DNA of 64,000 bases from Kappaphycus alvarezii (GCA_002205965.3 NADL03000590.1:2733001-2797000); one strand, 5' to 3'; positions 34,381-45,251 are shown, counted from the first letter of the stretch. Notes: a model not told the origin generated them from the letters alone. Numbers and translations are program-made.

Positions 34381-34448
34381 ATAAGCACCGGCCCTTCTGC
34401 ACGGTCTCCTGATGTACCTATTTTTAAATTTCCCCCCTTTCAACAGTA

Positions 34449-34941
34449 TCAGAGTTTAGCCAAAGTTGTTGCATTTTGCTGGTTAATATAATATTGCGAT
34501 ACGGTAATCAGGCAAGTCTCGTTTGCTCGACGTGATGACCAACCATAGAACGGATCGCAAACGGTTTCTTCATAGGACCCTGCAGCGTTGCACATTCGAA
34601 CACCAGTAATGAAACATAACAGAAACGGGTTTCCGGGGCGCAAAGGCTTTTCAGATACCCAGCGTCGCCTCTTTAAGTCCGCAGTAACTTCTTCGTAGCT
34701 TAGACGCTGAATGCACATTTATCGTATCAATGGCAGTTACACAAACCATAGCTGGGGAGGTCGGGTGAGGGCTGCTTGTGAGGGCTGTATGCCCCGCAAT
34801 TGGCAATGAACGGATGTTTTCTAGGAAAGGAGGTCTAGGATATCCCTGTACGTCAACATCTTGCAGTCGCCGTAAGGACAACGTCCTACCTCTGACAACC
34901 CCACGCCGCGTAGTTTCAGAAATCGTAGACCAAAAGCGCAC
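34449..34941 (-). pseudogene. Possible broken gene next to bioF, unrecognised
   Basis: Two overlapping minus-strand frames (34651-34941 and 34449-34718) could be one protein with a phase change near 34710; the second includes EEVTADLKRRRWVSEKPLRP. It has the same strand as the downstream genes. No domain recognised; it may not be a gene. Confidence 0.2.
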
Positions 34942-35107
34942 AACCGTCGCGACATGCTCATGTCAGGGATTCTCAAACGCTCTCAGTGTCACTATTCCCC
35001 TCGCGGAATAATTCCGCATTGCCGTATTCAATAATTCCAAACAGCCGCACTCCACAGTTATCCATCGCACCAACTTCAAAAATCCACACCTCACCACAAC
35101 CCCAAAA

Positions 35108-36354
35108 TCACATCCGAGAGTACCCCCTCACCCACAACCGTTCAATCGCCTCCACAAGCCCTCGAATCTCCTCCTCCCCATTATGTGCATGAATAACAAT
35201 CCGAATCCGTTCTGCCCCCTTTGGCACGGTTGGCGACCGTACCGCATAAACATCGAATCCCTGCCGCCTGAGCAACTTTGCAAACTCCACACATTCCCTG
35301 TTCCCCGGTACCAAGATCGCCTGAATAGCACTTCTCCCCCCCGTTTCACGAACAACTCCTAACGGAAGCCTCTGCGCGCAAACGCGACGAAACAACTTCA
35401 CCCTCTGCCATAACGTCTCCCTCGCTTTTTGTGCCTGTGTGCCACGTGCGAACAAGTAGGCCGCATGCAACACCTCTACGGAATGTGGCGGCAATGCTGT
35501 GGAGTAGATTAATGGCCTGGCATAGTTTGTAAGGTACTGTGTTAGTAGCTGTGAGCCGAGGATCACTGCACCATGCGCTGCAAATGCTTTTCCGAACGTC
35601 ACAACTCTTGCAAGCAGTGGGGGTGTGTGTGCAAGTTCAGCTCTACGACACGACCTTCGCCGTGAGGGCCGTAGATCCCGCCAGCATGTGCCTCATCAGC
35701 GACGACGTAGATGTCGCGTGCGTGTTTGTTGGATTCCGAGGTCGCGGTTTGGAGGATTTCGGTTAGTGGCGCCATGTCGCCGTCCATTGAGTATACTGTC
35801 TCGATGCAAATGAGTACATTTCCTGGGTGCTTTCTGGTCGCCGCAGTGATGGCCGTTTGCAGGGATTGTACATCGTTGTGGGAGAACCGTGTAGCGTTGT
35901 TTCGTGCACGACCGGCGCGTATCCCGTCGTGAATGGAGGCATGAATAAGCTCGTCGTAGATAATGGCATCGTTGGAGCTGGGCAGGCAAGACAGTAGCGA
36001 TAAGTTGGCGTCGTAGCCAGAGTTGAACAGCAGACTTGCTTCGGACTTGTGAAACTCGGCTGCAACTCGTTCCAGTTTTGCGGTTCTTTCCGAATGGCCC
36101 GACAATAAACGGGAGCCGGTGGAACCAGACGACCGTACGCTTGCTAAATGGCCAGTGTCACGGAGAAAAGATTGGAACGGACCTTGTTTTGCAAAACCAA
36201 GATAATCGTTTGAGGAAAAATCGCTTGCTGATAGTTCTGGAGAGCGGAGTTCGCGAAGAAGGCCTTTTTCTTCTCGTGCAGCCAGTACTCTTCGTAGTCT
36301 GGATTTGATCGCTTCCGGCATGTTGGCGGCTACACAACTTTGTAAATCTCGCAA
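35108..36354 (-). CDS. bioF: 8-amino-7-oxononanoate synthase (one frameshift)
   Basis: A fold-type I PLP enzyme that condenses pimeloyl-CoA/ACP with alanine in biotin synthesis. The N-terminal part (36354-35599) has SSNDYLGFAKQG, SGSTGSRLLSGH, LLFNSGYDANLSLL and VVADEAHAGGIYGPHGEGR, with the Asp and His that hold PLP. The C-terminal part (35602-35108) begins VVTFGKAFAAHGAVILGS, whose Lys would bind PLP, then RPLIYSTALPPHSVEVL. The two parts need a phase change at a G5 run (35619-35623; C5 on the coding strand). The total, about 416 codons, is normal for the family. A 2-amino-3-ketobutyrate CoA ligase is a less likely alternative. No clear targeting peptide. Confidence 0.8.
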
Positions 36355-36412
36355 TTCTGCAAATTATTTTTCCAGCCCTTTTTGTTGAGAAAAGACGGTC
36401 GTGAATTTGAGA

Positions 36413-36811
36413 ATGGATAGCTCCGCACAATCGCTGCCAAGGATTGAAAAAGCAGATTTCAGCTCAGGTCGTTGCGACATTGAACACGCTGCACCGCACT
36501 TTGATGCCAGAGGTACAAGAATTTTTGAGTGCTGTTCCCGCAATTTCGCAACTCACACACCTGGTTGAAACAAGTCTTCAGGAGTTTTGCGAAATTCGAT
36601 ACCCATTTTCAAACCTGTCGCGCACCCAACGAATCTCTGCGGTTGTGTAGCAAGGATCTACACCCCTGTTGGGAACAAACTAATTTGCGCCTCTGAAGCA
36701 CTGGAAAGGCAGATTTGCCGCGGCCATGACGAATGCGACAAATGCCCCTCGAAAAGTGTGGCAATCACCCTTTCCGATTATGTCGCACGGAGGATTCAGA
36801 CAAGAAAATGA
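36413..36811 (+). CDS. Possible small divergent gene, phase-broken
   Basis: Faces away from bioF, with 58 bp between the starts. Three phases carry protein-like stretches: a start MDSSAQSLPRIEK at 36413; LMPEVQEFLSAVPAISQLTH and LVETSLQEFCEIRYPF (36444-36650), separated from the start by an A5 run; and ICRGHDECDKCPSKSVAITL to 36811 with clustered Cys. I do not recognise it. Its tail would overlap the convergent ATPase gene by 16 bp. It could instead be intergenic DNA. Confidence 0.35.
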
Positions 36812-38334
36812 TTACCAGTCACTATCACATCAAGACCATTGGTATCCTTTCCGTCAATTTGATTTTCGTGTAACTCTCTCAACGCTCTCAACCCGGCCTG
36901 CTCAACAATTCCCTTAAGTTCTGCCCCAGACATTCCCGCAGTCTCCTTAGCAATCCGATGCAAATCAACATCATTTCCCAGTGGCATCCTTGCAGAATGA
37001 ATCCTCAAAATCTCTAGTCTTCCTTCTACATCTGGCAACCCTACCTCTACCACATCATCAAATCTTCCGGGCCTCAACAACGCATCATCCAAAAGGTCCA
37101 CCCTATTCGTCGCCCCGATCACTAGAACCCCTTCAACGCGCACAATGCCATCCATCTCCGTGAGTAACGTACTCAAAACCCGTTGCTGAACCCCATTCCC
37201 CTCATTTTTCTCTACTCCCACCTCCCTTTTGCCTACAATGGCATCAATCTCGTCCAAGAACAGAATGCAAGGTGCAGCAGCCCTTGCTGAACTGAATGCC
37301 TCCCTCAGTATCCTCTCCGCCTCGCCCAAATAACACGAATACACATCCGCACCACTCATCCTCAGAAAGGCCGCCCCGCTTTGCGACGCTGCCGCCCTAA
37401 CCAGCGTAGTCTTACTACATCCGGGCGGTCCATGCAGCAATATGCCCCGCGGTGCATTTAAACCCAACCTCTTAAAGGTCTTTCCATACCTCAACGGCCA
37501 TTCCACGGCCATCCTCAACCTCCTTTTCACCTCGCCTAAACCTCCAATTGACTCCCACCCACAATACGGAACCTCCACACACAAACTATCCCTCAGCACT
37601 GATGGTTTTGACCTTGAAAACGCGGCATACAGATCTTCCTCTCGCGGCACGCAGCTCTCTCGGTCCTCACAACACTCCTCTCGTACGCACAGCTCTCGAG
37701 CCCTTCGGCACAATGCGGCCAAGTCTGCAGCAACATAACCGGCGGAGCGGTTCGCGATGTCACGGAGCGTAGTGACATTCGAGTGCGGCTCGAGAGATTT
37801 CAACAGGTGGAACCGATTCAGAGCTGTCGGAGGCATGAGTGTAACTTCCAGGTCGAAGCGGCCTGGCCGGCGCAATGCAGCATCCAATGCATTCGGCCTA
37901 TTTGTAGCTGCCACAACGAGCGTCAAACGCGACTGAGGACTTATTTTCAAAACAGGAGGATCCAAGTAAGAAAGCAGCAGCGCCGTAATTCGACCGGACG
38001 AAGTTTTCGCAGATGCAGTTTTAGAGGGGCATATAGCGTCGATTTCGTCGAGAAACACAATTCGCGTCTCGTTACCACATGGAAGCGAAGGATTGAAGGC
38101 TTGTTGCAATCGGTTGGCGATGTCGGCGCCGGGCGCGACCACAGTGACAGAATGTGAGAATTCGGCGGCTGCGATTTGGACCGCCTTTGTTTTCCCAACG
38201 CCAGGTGGGCCGCAGAGGAGGAGGGCATGTGCGGGGCTTGCGCCGAGGGCTGAGAGTGTGGCGCGGTCGACGGAGAGGAAATCACGCACCGCTTTAAGGG
38301 CGTCGGTCTCTGCGATGTGGGCCATGCGGGGCAA
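36796..38334 (-). CDS. Two-domain AAA ATPase, AFG2B/SPATA5L1-like
   Basis: 512 codons, uninterrupted; start at the first ATG (MPRMAHIAETDA). Domain D1 has Walker A CGPPGVGKT (residues 41-49), Walker B RIVFLDEID (91-99) and AATNRPNALDAALRRPGRFD. Domain D2 has Walker A HGPPGCSKTT (301-310), Walker B ILFLDEIDAI and ATNRVDLLDDALLRPGRFDD with the arginine-finger region. The CSKTTLVRA form of Walker A and the SGADVYSCYLGEAE stretch resemble SPATA5L1 (AFG2B) more than CDC48 or NVL. In animals AFG2B acts with AFG2A on pre-60S ribosomes. It is shorter than animal AFG2B and has almost no N-terminal domain, so orthology is likely but not certain. Confidence 0.82.
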   Translation of the reverse strand: MPRMAHIAETDALKAVRDFLSVDRATLSALGASPAHALLLCGPPGVGKTKAVQIAAAEFSHSVTVVAPGADIANRLQQAFNPSLPCGNETRIVFLDEIDAICPSKTASAKTSSGRITALLLSYLDPPVLKISPQSRLTLVVAATNRPNALDAALRRPGRFDLEVTLMPPTALNRFHLLKSLEPHSNVTTLRDIANRSAGYVAADLAALCRRARELCVREECCEDRESCVPREEDLYAAFSRSKPSVLRDSLCVEVPYCGWESIGGLGEVKRRLRMAVEWPLRYGKTFKRLGLNAPRGILLHGPPGCSKTTLVRAAASQSGAAFLRMSGADVYSCYLGEAERILREAFSSARAAAPCILFLDEIDAIVGKREVGVEKNEGNGVQQRVLSTLLTEMDGIVRVEGVLVIGATNRVDLLDDALLRPGRFDDVVEVGLPDVEGRLEILRIHSARMPLGNDVDLHRIAKETAGMSGAELKGIVEQAGLRALRELHENQIDGKDTNGLDVIVTGNHFLV

Positions 38335-38695
38335 TGGTTGATTTACGTAGGTTTGGCTATTTTAGGGTGCGGATTGCGCTGAGGATTATCGCGGTATTTA
38401 GGTTTGATTCGTACTGTGCTTGATCTTTGGGTGGCGCGGTTTTCGTCGTCCTCGTCGTCCTCGTCGCTGTTCTCCAAGGGCTGGTTCAGCTCTATCGGCG
38501 AAACAGGACGCCGTCGCGCAGTTTGCCAATGGTCTACAAGGCCTGTGAAGGTGCAAATCAGTCAAGTGACAAATGAGACGACATTTAGTGAAAAGTTAAC
38601 TGCCTGGCTAACGGAGACATGTACATGAATGCGGGGGAAATTGGAGTAAGCAGCCACGACGAAACCGTTGGCACGGTTCCAAAGATGGGGGCAAG
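38335..38695. other. Short intergenic spacer between ATPase and ING genes
   Basis: Contains a TCGTCGTCC-type repeat near 38440-38470 giving a Ser run in one frame (38404-38628). Probably the promoter of the ATPase gene plus the 3' end of the ING gene. No gene supported. Confidence 0.4.
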
Positions 38696-39490
38696 CTACT
38701 TTTTTCTGCCACCCGCGCTTTTCCGTTTCAAGCCCATAGATGCGGAACATGCATCACAGTACCAACTGCCCTTCGGCTCACTGGTCAAGCCGACACAAGC
38801 AAAGTGAAACCATTCATACTTGCACTTTTTCCCCTCACATGCAACCATGTCACCATGACTGACCTTTCGACACTTGCAATACAAAATCTGACTTTCATCG
38901 ATAACAGCCTGTTCCTCTTCTTTCTTCTTCACCTTTTCCTCTGCCCTTGCTGCCAAAGCGGCGGCCCTTGGTGTGGTAGGTTGGACGATTCTCCTTCCCT
39001 TGAGCGCCTTTTCAACATTACGTTCCTTTTTCTCCACCAAGTGTGCCGGAGCCTTTGCCCTTTGCTCCTTGACCGGTTCGTCACCTCCCTCCCGCGGCCA
39101 ACGTCCCTCCTTCCTCAACTGCTTTTCAAAATCCTCCAATCGTTTATCAATCTCATCCATCTTCCCCTGAACCAAATCCCGTGCATCCCGTGCAAGCTTT
39201 TGTTTTCGCTCCGCATACTCCGTTGCTGAGGCTTGCAGGTGCACAAACTCGTGCAAGGTACGTTTGAGGTTTTCAAGTGGGACACCTTTTGTGGTGGCTC
39301 GTTGAATAGCCTCTGTAGCGGCAATGGATGACTCGTTTGTGGTCGTGTGAATCTTGTCATCGAGGGTGCGGATTTCGTGGAAAAGAGAACGGATTGTGTT
39401 TGGAAGTGGGTCAACATTTTCTAGAAATTCGTCTAGAAAGGATTGTGGTGGACCCGACGCTTCACGGCGCTCGGGTTGGCGGTAGGCCAT
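38696..39490 (-). CDS. ING-family PHD-finger chromatin protein
   Basis: 264 codons, intact, start MAYRQPERREASG. Residues 17-125 form a helical ING N-terminal region (FLDEFLENVDPLPNTIRSLF, then a long charged helix), followed by a Lys-rich linker. The C-terminal PHD finger (204-248) reads YCKCRKVSHGDMVACEGKKC and then YEWFHFACVGLTSEPKGSWY with CDAC. This gives the C4HC3 zinc ligands and the aromatic/acidic residues that bind H3K4me3. ING proteins target histone acetyltransferase or deacetylase complexes. It ends with a basic tail. Nuclear. Confidence 0.93.
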   Translation of the reverse strand: MAYRQPERREASGPPQSFLDEFLENVDPLPNTIRSLFHEIRTLDDKIHTTTNESSIAATEAIQRATTKGVPLENLKRTLHEFVHLQASATEYAERKQKLARDARDLVQGKMDEIDKRLEDFEKQLRKEGRWPREGGDEPVKEQRAKAPAHLVEKKERNVEKALKGRRIVQPTTPRAAALAARAEEKVKKKEEEQAVIDESQILYCKCRKVSHGDMVACEGKKCKYEWFHFACVGLTSEPKGSWYCDACSASMGLKRKSAGGRKK

Positions 39491-40620
39491 GGAACGTCGA
39501 TGGAAAATTTATGGGTGCGGCGAGATGTAAGGGTGTTGGCGACCAAGTTGAAGTGAAATTCAACAGAGGTTTAAGACGTATGATGCCCCAGAAACGTCGA
39601 GTGGGCCTGGGACGTTGGTGGCTGGTTGGGGGGAGAGGGCAAGATTAGCTAGACTCAATTACGGTAAGAGGCATTTTCAGGCGTAGGCTGACATAGGCCA
39701 ACCTAATTTTCAATCATTAAAACAAACCAAATTTTCCCCTTTTTCAGTCGACGGCGGAACCATGGACCCACTCCAACGAAAAGGAGGAAATCAGGAGAAA
39801 ATCCTACCAATTAAATACGAGATAAAGACAGCTTGAAAAACTATGCACGTGGCCGACGTGGACTACCCGGTTAGCTTGTAGCAATGTATCGCAATACATT
39901 TCTAACGCCGTAAAGTTTATTATGTACATGTACCGTACATAGTCTACCAGAGGTTCGTAGCCAGTTTACCCGGTAGGAACCAACTCGTACCCATTCCTAT
40001 CCCCACGCTCGGGCGGTGGCATCCCGATGCGTTCCGTGACATCACGGAAGTGGCCCGAGCGGTCGCCAACCGACCCTTGGACCAATACTCTAGGGTGAGG
40101 CCCATTCTCCTTCAACGACACGCCGCGTTGATGGTCACCTCCAACGCAGCCTGCTTGTCGACCGGACAACCAGCTTCTTTCTAGTTGGAAGACACGCTCA
40201 TGCACTTGTATTATTGGTCCTGCCAGCGGTTTGAAAACAAGTTCACAGGACTGTCAACCTTTCCATTACCCGCAGTAAACCATCCCTATTTACCCCCACG
40301 TAGTGTACGCATGACCGCTTACAGACACGGCAACCACATCAGAAAAACCTCCGGACGAACGAACTTCGCGACGGATTGACAGAGCTGCACAGACAACGTT
40401 CCTTCAAAGACCGTACTGAAGACAGCAGGTTGCAAAGGGATTGGAAACAGCGATCGTTGAGAACCCTGTTCGAGTGGAAGAGCCGTCCTTACACGCCTCT
40501 CCCAGGTCCTCCCACGTGCGCTGAGGGCGCGGGACGACAATCCACTCGAGGTAACCATCGACAGCAAAGGTGCAGGGAGAGATCTGGATTCATGGTTTTG
40601 CAATCGCAAGGACAGGCGAT
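39491..40620. other. Intergenic region, no supported gene
   Basis: 39491-39960 is the upstream region of the ING gene. 39960-40620 has minus-strand frames of about 80-96 codons with no recognised motif; they may be the 3' end of the LINE-B insertion that follows or older repeat DNA. Confidence 0.35.
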
Positions 40621-40633
40621 CTGACGTAGGTCT

Positions 40634-40663
40634 GGCGCCCGCGCCGATTGCAGCGCGGGCGCC
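40634..40663. repeat. GC-rich perfect hairpin near LINE-B 3' end
   Basis: 11-bp arms GGCGCCCGCGC and GCGCGGGCGCC around the 8-nt loop CGATTGCA. It sits just beyond the LINE-B C-terminal coding module on the minus strand. Confidence 0.75.
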
Positions 40664-40689
40664 GAAAAGAGCGAAAACAAAATTTGAGC

Positions 40690-42300
40690 CTGTCAGTAAC
40701 GAGGTAGGATGATAACATTACGGCATTATTGGCAAGGGTGCAGTGCAGGACCAACTCTGCTTCGACATAAGTGATAACCGGGTGGACCACGTCGGTCACG
40801 TGCACTGGTGTACGGACGATGATTGCGTTCGCTACAGACGACCACATTGTGTAACAAATGCGACGGTATACGCGCCTGCGAATAATTCTGACCGACGTAT
40901 TCAACTTCTCGGCGATCCGCGGGAAGAGACCCTCCAAGAATAAGCCAGTAGCAGGGGTAGCCGTCTGTAGGGAATCGAAAGCCATCGGTTGGAACTCGAA
41001 GTCGGGTGCCAGTGTGGGGTTTTCAGAGGGAGGAGGGCAGCAATCAGACAATTTGCATGCCGGGAATGTGGCGCACAAACTCGTGAATGTGACGGGCGGC
41101 TTGCCCGGGTAGGGAAGCTATGCCGCGGCGGTAGCGAAATCCGCTGAGGGCGGTGGAGCGGGGCCTGATGTTGGCTCCGGACCCGACGCGGGCCGTTACG
41201 GCATCGATGATGCTCGCGGCGGCGGCACCACCTAGGAACGGTGAGATGAGTGTGAACCCCAGACCACCGTGTCGGAGGGGCAAGATTGCCTGCGACCACG
41301 TTTTGTCAGTGAGTTGAACACCATGAAGCTCGGAAAAGGATTTCGTAGAAGCGTATCGAAGGCCTCGGCGGCAATACGGGCATCCGCGAGTCAGCGAGTT
41401 GTAAGGCGTGGTTCACCGGACAGGCCGACGCGTACAAGCGGTGCATGTGAAACCGCGCACGAGAGTCATCGACCATGGGCAGGAGCTGAAGGGTTCGGCG
41501 GCATCCCTCGATCTCTTTCCGCAAAAAAGCGCCGGTGAAATGCCAGTTGCGGAGTTGAGCGCCCAGGAGTTTGAATCCGTCCAGGGAGCATTCGGCAAGG
41601 CGAAACACCTGGAGAAAAGCCTCGCGCTTTGGGCGCCGGACTGTTGGCCAAAAGATGTGGGTTTTCCCCTCGTTGAGGTGCAGGGCGTAGGTAGATCCCT
41701 CGTCCCGGAGGATGCGAAGGGCTTTTCGGAGGTCGGGGAGGGGCCCCATCAATGTACCGGCGTCAGCGAACCACTGGTTGAAGATGATGCCTGTATTTTC
41801 TGCAATCCGGCGGATGAGGGGCTGGATTGTCGGGGAGAACAGGAGCATGCTGGCAGAGTAGGCTGCTGAGTGCCGTGGGCATTCGCGATGGTCGTGTTGT
41901 CACGGTTCGGCGCGATCAACTGTAGTTGCGTTCGTGCGTAAATCATGTTCACGAACCGGGCCAGTCTCGGGACGAGCGACGGCAGCTGATCGAACATTGA
42001 CCAGCGATCAACGCGTTTGAAGGCGTTGTGCGCATCAACGAGGACTCAGGCGTTATCAATGGGGCTGGAGAAGCGACTGAGCTGCATGCGCGTGTCATCA
42101 ATGATCCCGTCCATCCCGGCCATGATTCCGATAGCCATTTGGAATGGGTCGAGAAAGTGATGACAGTCATAAATTGCGGCAGGAAGCAGCGTCTCAGTTA
42201 CCAAGCGGCGGAGGGTCGTGCCTACGGCGATGGGCCGTATCGTGAGGAGCCTAGGCCGCAGAGGCAGTAGGTTTGCTGCAGCCAGGAGCGGCAGATTCGG
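40690..42300 (-). pseudogene. LINE-B copy 1: reverse transcriptase and tail
   Basis: Minus-strand frames in order. 41749-41997 reads MFDQLPSLVPRLARFVNMIY (palm). 41306-41848 reads FNQWFADAGTLMGPLPDLRK, the catalytic box with FADA in place of FADD, then LHLNEGKTHIFWP and LDGFKLLGAQLRN. 41044-41283 reads LRHGGLGFTLISPFLGGAAA and RHIHEFVRHIPGM. The C-terminal tail at 40750-41030 reads FEFQPMAFDSLQ and KLNTSVRIIRRRVYRRICYT. The Cys/His and endonuclease region between HIPGM and the tail is missing, so this copy carries an internal deletion. Frames are broken. Confidence 0.7.
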
Positions 42301-43063
42301 GGTTGGCAGGTCATCTCTCGCGATCCGCCCTCAGTGGATTTCGCCTCCGCAGCGACAAGGCTTACCTACTCTGCCAAGCTGCCCGTCACATTCACGAGTT
42401 TCTGCTTCACATCCCCGGCATGCCCTACCCGTCGACCTGCGTTCCTTCGACCCACCCCCCTCACTGCAGCACGCACCAACGTTCAAACCTACCCCAGGGG
42501 TGTGCAGCAAGAGGCGCTAGCCAAGTTTCACTGGCGTGACGACGAGTGGGCGATATCTCCGAATCCGGACCTCCACACGGACGCCGAGGTGCGACTAAGG
42601 ACACGCGGTCTCGCGTTCTGCAGAGGACCCGGCGCCTCCTACCTTTACGCCCATCCTAACGTGGAAACTGAAATGATCGCGGTGCATTGGCGAGCCATGC
42701 TGCGGCGGCACTTGAGATTGCCCGCTGATGATGACTCGCTCCCCCGGAAGTGCGAAGCACCAACGCACGATCCTAGGCCTACAACGCAAGCTGTCAAGGC
42801 GCCTAGTGCCCCCCTCCCAGCCCTCCCGCGACCCGGGCTTCCGATTCTGGCACCCGGTTTTTTATTCCCTCAGTGCCCCTTCCCCGGAGACTGTTGTTTG
42901 TCCAAGAGTTTGTACTCCGTGTTGCCAGGAAATGCCACACCTAGGACGCTACTATTCGCACGCGCATCTAACAGCGTATCAGCTGCGCCTTGTGGTCGTC
43001 GGTGGCTATGGCCATCCCGTGGCGAACCCCACTGCACGTGACCGATTTGGTCCATCCAGCTAG
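42270..43063 (+). pseudogene. LINE-B copy 2, opposite orientation
   Basis: Plus-strand sequence with LSRSALSGFRLRSDKAYLLC and QAARHIHEFLLHIPGM, matching STALSGFRYRRG and RHIHEFVRHIPGM of copy 1. A segment HWRAMLRRHLRLPADDD follows, then the tail SRDPGFRFWHPVFYSLSAPS and LHVTDLVHPAS. Copies 1 and 2 start almost back to back at about 42270-42300 and run apart. Phase-broken. Confidence 0.65.
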
Positions 43064-43139
43064 CTCTGAACTGAATAGTAGGTCAGTCGATGCACACTCT
43101 AGAGAACCAACGCGTAAATATCTGTCAAAAGGACAAACA

Positions 43140-43800
43140 TTGTATGCGCGCCATGGACGTCCGCGGGGATCCCGCTGCCCGCCGCTGCCCGAGAGGGATT
43201 GTTCGCAAACACCAGCACGACTCGGTGCGTGATGTCATTGTCGGCCAATTCGCCCGTGCGGCAAGCATGGACTAGCGAATGGATGCCCTGCTGCTGGTAC
43301 CGGGCACAGAGTTGCGCCCAGCAGACACCTTGCTACATGCACCAACGGCTCCCGATGGCACTGCGACCAGCCCAATCGCCTGTGACATCCCCACCTGTTC
43401 GCGTGTCAAGGACAACGTCTGCCTCAGGGCCACTGGCGATGCGGGCGGTGTTGCTGCAATGGCGCACCGCAACAAGGAGACCGATTTGGCATGCAAATTG
43501 TCTCGTCGCCTCCCTTTCCCCCCTGTGACAACGCCACACCGACCCCCAACTTGGAGTTCCAAGTCCTGGCCGTCGATTCCGTTGGGACGCCTTTCCCTGG
43601 TGCTAGCCTCCTCCTAGAGAGCCTCTTCCTGCGCATCGGCGACAAATTGAACACGTCGATCAGAATTATTCGCAGGTGCGTATACCGTCGCATTTGGTTC
43701 ACGATATGATCGCTTGTGGCGAGCGCAATCATCGTGCGTACAACCGCGCACGTGGCCGTCGTGGTCCATCCGATTAGCAGTTCGCTGACAGAGTAGTTGG
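43140..43800 (+). pseudogene. LINE-B copy 3, endonuclease-like tail
   Basis: Starts with GIVRKHQHDSVRDVIVGQFA (the RHD-v-D motif before the endonuclease-like core), then ELRPADTLLHAPTAPDGTA. This is followed by TDLACKLSRRLPFPPCDNAT and the tail LEFQVLAVDSVGTPFPGASL and KLNTSIRIIRRCVYRRIWFT. It supplies the segment absent from copies 1 and 2. 5' truncated, several phase changes. Confidence 0.6.
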
Positions 43801-44149
43801 TCCTGCACTGGACTTTTGGTAATGATGCCTTTAAAGTTATCAATATGTTGTTTTGCTTTTCGGAGCTCGACTGTCGCTGATAGCTGTGAGGTACTTTCAT
43901 CGCTTGAAACAAAACGGTAGTGGTAAGTCATTGTACTGAACTGTACTGAATTACTCAGAATACAGTACATTAACAGTCATGAAGCTGTTTGTAAGATAAG
44001 CCATTTCCAGCGTTGATTCGCTGTTTTTCTCAATGGCCCGTAATTTTGTAGAAAATTTAAATAGTGCAAAAAAAGTTGTACTCGCTACTGTTGCCCGCTA
44101 TCATCATGAACATATGCATATACGTAGTGAGGTCAGAGAGAAAAGGGAC

Positions 44150-44304
44150 TGTGAGTTGGTAGACCGATACCCTTTACTCTATGCTAGCGCGTGTTGCGAC
44201 GACGGCGTTTTATACTGGTCTGTCAGTGGGACAGGCTGTCTTGGTTTCTTTGGTTGGCTTGTATTCGATTCTCGTTTTGTTTGTTTGTCTTGGTTCCTTT
44301 GACA
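44150..44304 (-). repeat. Copia-3 3' LTR
   Basis: 155 bp. It has 49 bp more than the 5' LTR, lying between two copies of GTCTTGGTT. A TATAAAAC box is on the minus strand at 44207-44214. Confidence 0.9.
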
Positions 44305-45155
44305 GTCCCGGGTGAAAACGATGGATCGAATGCAAGATTGGAGGGATGGGTGGGGTGGGTGTCGAATGGCGTAGGTTCGTCGGGTTGGGGGTCTGGGTGG
44401 GGGCCGATGTTGAGCTGGTTGCAGTGCATGGCGATCTTCGTTTTGCCGAGAGCTTTGGTAAACATGTCTGCTGCGTTGTGGTTGGATGTGACGTGGTGGA
44501 CGGTGATAGTTTTCTTGCTTACATGATCGAAAAGATGGTGGTGAGCGATGTCGATGAGTTTTCGCCGTTTCGTGGGGCAACATTGTTGGCGATTTGAATT
44601 GTGGCTGTGTTGTCTATTAGCACTTTTGTTGCTCGGTGTGTGGGTTGTTGACAGTCTGCCACCAGCCGGCGCAGCCATTGAGTTTTTCTGCACGGCTTCG
44701 GATGCCGCCAAGTATTCCGCTTCGCAAGTGGATTTGGCGACCGTGTGTTGCTTGAAGCTGCGCCAGGCCACGGAGGATCCGTATGCAGTGTGTATGATTC
44801 CTGTTCGCGAGCGGCGTGTAGATGTGCTGGCAAAGTCGACGTCTGTGTATATCGTGATGGAGTGGGCTTGTGTGCGGAGGTGGATGTTCGTGCGGTACAG
44901 TATTCCATGTGTTGTTGTGGCATTGAGATACTGAACGAGCCAACGGAGGATGGGGTTTTGTTCTGTGGTTGGCTTTTGCATGTGTTCCGCTAGCTTGTTT
45001 GTCGCAATATCGAAGTGTCCAGTTTTCCATCTGTGGTATGCTGCCATGGCGAGGAGGACTCGTATGGTGGTTTTTCCCGCCATATATGTAGTGGTGAGTT
45101 CCGGGTTGTAATGTAAGTATGGTTTCTTTTGGTCTCTACGGACGGAACTCCGCAC
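44223..45155 (-). pseudogene. Copia-3 RT remnant fused to RNase H
   Basis: A 310-codon frame. The start is reverse transcriptase N-terminal sequence ending TIRVLLAMAAYHRWKTGHFD. It then jumps directly to the post-catalytic KLAEHMQKPTTEQNPILRWL and THGILYRTN. RNase H follows: ITIYTDVDFASTSTRRSRTG, VAKSTCEAEYLAASEAV and the terminal HHVTSNHNAADMFTKALGK. Roughly 150-200 residues, including the expected YVDD box, are absent, yet the junction keeps the frame. It could not encode an active reverse transcriptase. The frame runs into the LTR. Confidence 0.85.
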
Positions 45156-45251
45156 TTTGCAGTCTAGTGTCTATTTGGGTGAGTGTTTGTAGCGGTAGGT
45201 CATTTTTAGAGGTATGACTTTGGCGGACTTCGGAATTTGCTTGTTGTGCAC

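Noticed and set aside
38404-38628. Plus-strand frame with a Ser run upstream of the AFG2B-like gene
   Set aside because: Driven by a TCGTCC repeat; no conserved sequence and it lies in the likely promoter.
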